8,731 nucleotides of DNA from the NCBI GenBank assembly GCA_021648465.1, contig JAKISR010000069.1:1-8731 (forward strand), in the 5' to 3' direction. Source of the DNA: Sulfurimonas sp. GTDB lineage: Bacteria > Campylobacterota > Campylobacteria > Campylobacterales > Sulfurimonadaceae. How positions within the stretch are numbered: position 1 is the first letter of the stretch; each line of letters starts with the position of its first letter. The notes under the pieces were generated by a model that saw nothing but the letters and a program-made list of their open reading frames with translations, did not search any database and was not told where the DNA came from. The translations under genes were made by a program, and so were the position numbers. Of the stretch, positions 7,637-8,731 are shown one piece after another.

Positions 7637-8578
7637 CTATGGAAATATACTCTCATTGCTGTATCCCTTAATAAACCTTAACAGCTCATTATTATTATTT
7701 GGTTTTCGAGTAACAATAGTGTGGTAAAGTATAAAAAAATTTAAGCAAGTTTTACAATTATCTAAAGTTATGTCTCTATACTTACCGTGAGCTACATTAT
7801 TACGGTTTTTATAAAGCTTATCAAACAGATCTAATATAATATTCATTGATGGATGTTCCTCTCGTCCTTTTGAAGGTTTCACCCCGTTTGTATGCTTTAT
7901 AACAAGTTTTATCTTTTTAAGAAGTTCCATAGAAGTTATATTAATCTCGTTATAAAAATCTTCTTCATATTGTTCGCATAAAAGAGTGGTGAAGTTTTCG
8001 ACTGCACTAAAAATAAGTAAAAATGCTAGATCATACTGTTTATTATTCATGAGTATAGTTGCTTGAGATAATAATCTTCCCCAGTATGGAACATTGTCAA
8101 CAATATTTAATGTCTCTATAGCAACTTGAAATGAATGCCATTCCGCAATATTTGCATCATGCATATCTCCACGAAAATCAAAAATGAGATCGATACTTTT
8201 TTCATTATAGTTATGTTTTAATGATTCTAGTTCAACTGTACAATAATTAAAAGTGCTCTCAAATTGATGAAACTCTCTTTTCTCTTTTGCTTCTGCATAT
8301 TCAAAGAAACTAGAAAATTCTTGTTGCGATTCTTCAATCACAGCATTCATATTAAAACCATAATCTATGCTATCAATAAATAATTCATATACATCTTCAA
8401 CATATTCAAAAGTAGCAGTTGCTGAAGCTCTAGATTCTCTTCCATCAAATGTATGGTTAGTATTTAGTGTAATTTTTCCAATAATACCGTCATATTCGAC
8501 GATATTATTGGAAAGAAGAAACTTATTCAAAAAATTCTTTTCTTTTGTATAAAGGTTGTAATTACCCCAAAATCCCAT
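7637..8578 (-). CDS. HEPN-domain protein, candidate RNase (transposon cargo)
   Basis: A 313-aa protein convergent with the transposition operon, 6 bp from its last stop. The C-terminal half (about 165-300) is helical and carries RNNVAHGK, in which R259-x4-H264 with a polar residue after the Arg fits the HEPN RNase motif. The preceding helix (DLAFLLIFSAVENFTTLL, 183-200) is typical of a HEPN first helix. The N-terminal half (1-160) is an unrecognised alpha/beta region that could be a sensor. No signal peptide or membrane segment is evident. HEPN proteins of this kind occur in abortive-infection and toxin-antitoxin systems, and Tn7-like elements commonly carry defence cargo. The start has AAGGA 6 nt upstream and its own promoter. 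The fold call is fairly good; the biological role is open. Confidence 0.65.
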   Translation of the reverse strand: MGFWGNYNLYTKEKNFLNKFLLSNNIVEYDGIIGKITLNTNHTFDGRESRASATATFEYVEDVYELFIDSIDYGFNMNAVIEESQQEFSSFFEYAEAKEKREFHQFESTFNYCTVELESLKHNYNEKSIDLIFDFRGDMHDANIAEWHSFQVAIETLNIVDNVPYWGRLLSQATILMNNKQYDLAFLLIFSAVENFTTLLCEQYEEDFYNEINITSMELLKKIKLVIKHTNGVKPSKGREEHPSMNIILDLFDKLYKNRNNVAHGKYRDITLDNCKTCLNFFILYHTIVTRKPNNNNELLRFIKGYSNESIFP

Positions 8579-8602
8579 ATGTTTTCCTTGTTTTTTTTGA
8601 AT

Positions 8603-8630
8603 ATTATACTACCCCAAGAAAATCAAACAA
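8603..8630 (-). promoter_or_regulatory. Predicted promoter of the HEPN gene
   Basis: On the minus strand TTGTTT (plus-strand 8625-8630) is separated by 16 bp from a perfect TATAAT (8603-8608). This gives a leader of roughly 20 nt that includes AAGGA before the ATG at 8578. The HEPN gene therefore has transcription independent of, and opposed to, the transposition operon. Confidence 0.55.
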
Positions 8631-8641
8631 CTTTTTGTAAA

Positions 8642-8670
8642 GTTTAATTCTCAAAAGAGTAAAATTAAAC
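8642..8670. promoter_or_regulatory. Imperfect palindrome in the divergent intergenic region (possible operator)
   Basis: GTTTAATT (8642-8649) is matched by its inverse AATTAAAC (8663-8670), with CTC (8650-8652) able to pair with GAG (8657-8659) inside. It sits between the HEPN promoter and the start of the divergent gene at 8692, where a shared regulator could bind. It is AT-rich, so chance is a real alternative. It is not followed by a T-run in a place that would make it a terminator for a known gene. Confidence 0.3.
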
Positions 8671-8691
8671 AATAAAAGTAAGGGTATAAAT

Positions 8692-8731
8692 ATGAGTAGG
8701 AAAATGGCTAAATTTTCAACACAGTTAAAAA
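8692..8731 (+). CDS. 5' start of an unidentified cargo gene (partial, runs off right edge)
   Basis: The ATG at 8692 is preceded by TAAGGG with a 7-nt gap. The frame is open to the end of the window and gives MSRKMAKFSTQLK. A second in-frame ATG lies at 8704. It is divergent from the HEPN gene, 113 bp away, with a palindrome between them. Thirteen codons are too few to identify the product. It should be inside the transposon, because no right end has appeared. Confidence 0.55.
   Translation, partial: MSRKMAKFSTQLK

Larger units (their letters stand above)
1438..8731 (+). mobile_element. Tn7-like transposon of the Tn6022/comM-targeting type (left end, transposition operon and first cargo; right end not in window)
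   Basis: The host comM homology ends at 1437. It is followed by TGACATTTCC and an array of short repeats, then tnsA-tnsB-tnsC-tniQ-tnsF-like genes in one orientation, then cargo. Gene order and insertion site match the tniCABDE module of Tn6022/AbaR-type elements. The presence of TnsA implies cut-and-paste transposition. I looked for an inverted copy of the end repeat (TTGTAGC) after the operon and up to 8731 and found none, and no comM N-terminal sequence appears. The element therefore extends past the window. The exact left boundary is inferred from loss of homology and the terminal TG. Confidence 0.85.

Noticed and set aside
4594..8552. Antisense or overlapping frames at 4594-4947, 5918-6100 and 8367-8552
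   Set aside because: Each is opposite tnsC, tniQ or the HEPN gene, shows no recognisable motif and lacks translation signals.
1438..8731. CRISPR-associated transposon (guide RNA, cas genes, CRISPR repeats)
   Set aside because: No cas-like proteins and no spaced repeat array were found. The comM insertion and the fifth operon gene point to protein-guided targeting.

Overview
The window is strongly AT-rich, and its core-genome proteins (a ComM/YifB-type ATPase and a HAD phosphatase) look like those of Campylobacterota (Sulfurimonas, Sulfurovum or Arcobacter-like bacteria). That placement is inferred from protein flavour and base composition only. The window is one junction of a Tn7-like transposon that has inserted into the host comM gene.

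Host side (1-1437), all on the minus strand. From right to left: the C-terminal part of comM (797-1437), a HAD-family phosphatase 12 bp downstream (146-784), then a short intergenic region with a recognisable promoter and the first codons of another gene running off the left edge (1-35). The comM fragment keeps Walker B and the C-terminal region but has lost its N-terminal half and Walker A. The homology breaks at 1437/1438, in the Gly/Ser-rich loop before Walker B.

Transposon side (1438-8731), with no right end visible. The left end (about 1438-1594) carries four copies of a 17-bp repeat with the core GCTACAA, the presumed TnsB-binding sites. A tightly coupled plus-strand operon follows: tnsA (PD-(D/E)xK endonuclease), tnsB (DDE transposase), tnsC (AAA+ regulator), tniQ (zinc-binding adaptor) and a 493-aa cysteine-rich protein. 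The genes overlap or lie 1 bp apart. The fifth protein has twelve CxxC knuckles followed by an alpha-helical region with no tyrosine-recombinase catalytic residues. Its place in the operon and the comM insertion site match the Tn6022-like family, in which TnsF, an inactivated tyrosine-recombinase homologue, directs insertion into comM. I therefore read it as a TnsF-type target selector.

Cargo begins directly after the operon. A convergent minus-strand gene (7637-8578) encodes a HEPN-domain protein with an R-x4-H motif, a candidate RNase of the kind found in defence or toxin systems. A divergent plus-strand gene starts at 8692 and runs off the right edge. An imperfect palindrome lies between these two start sites. 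The right transposon end and the 5' half of comM must lie beyond the window if the element is intact.

Working model: TniQ plus the TnsF-like protein recognise comM, TnsC bridges to the TnsA/TnsB transposase, and the element inserts at the ACCAC pentamer. This breaks comM, a gene needed for efficient natural transformation, which could protect the element from removal by recombination.
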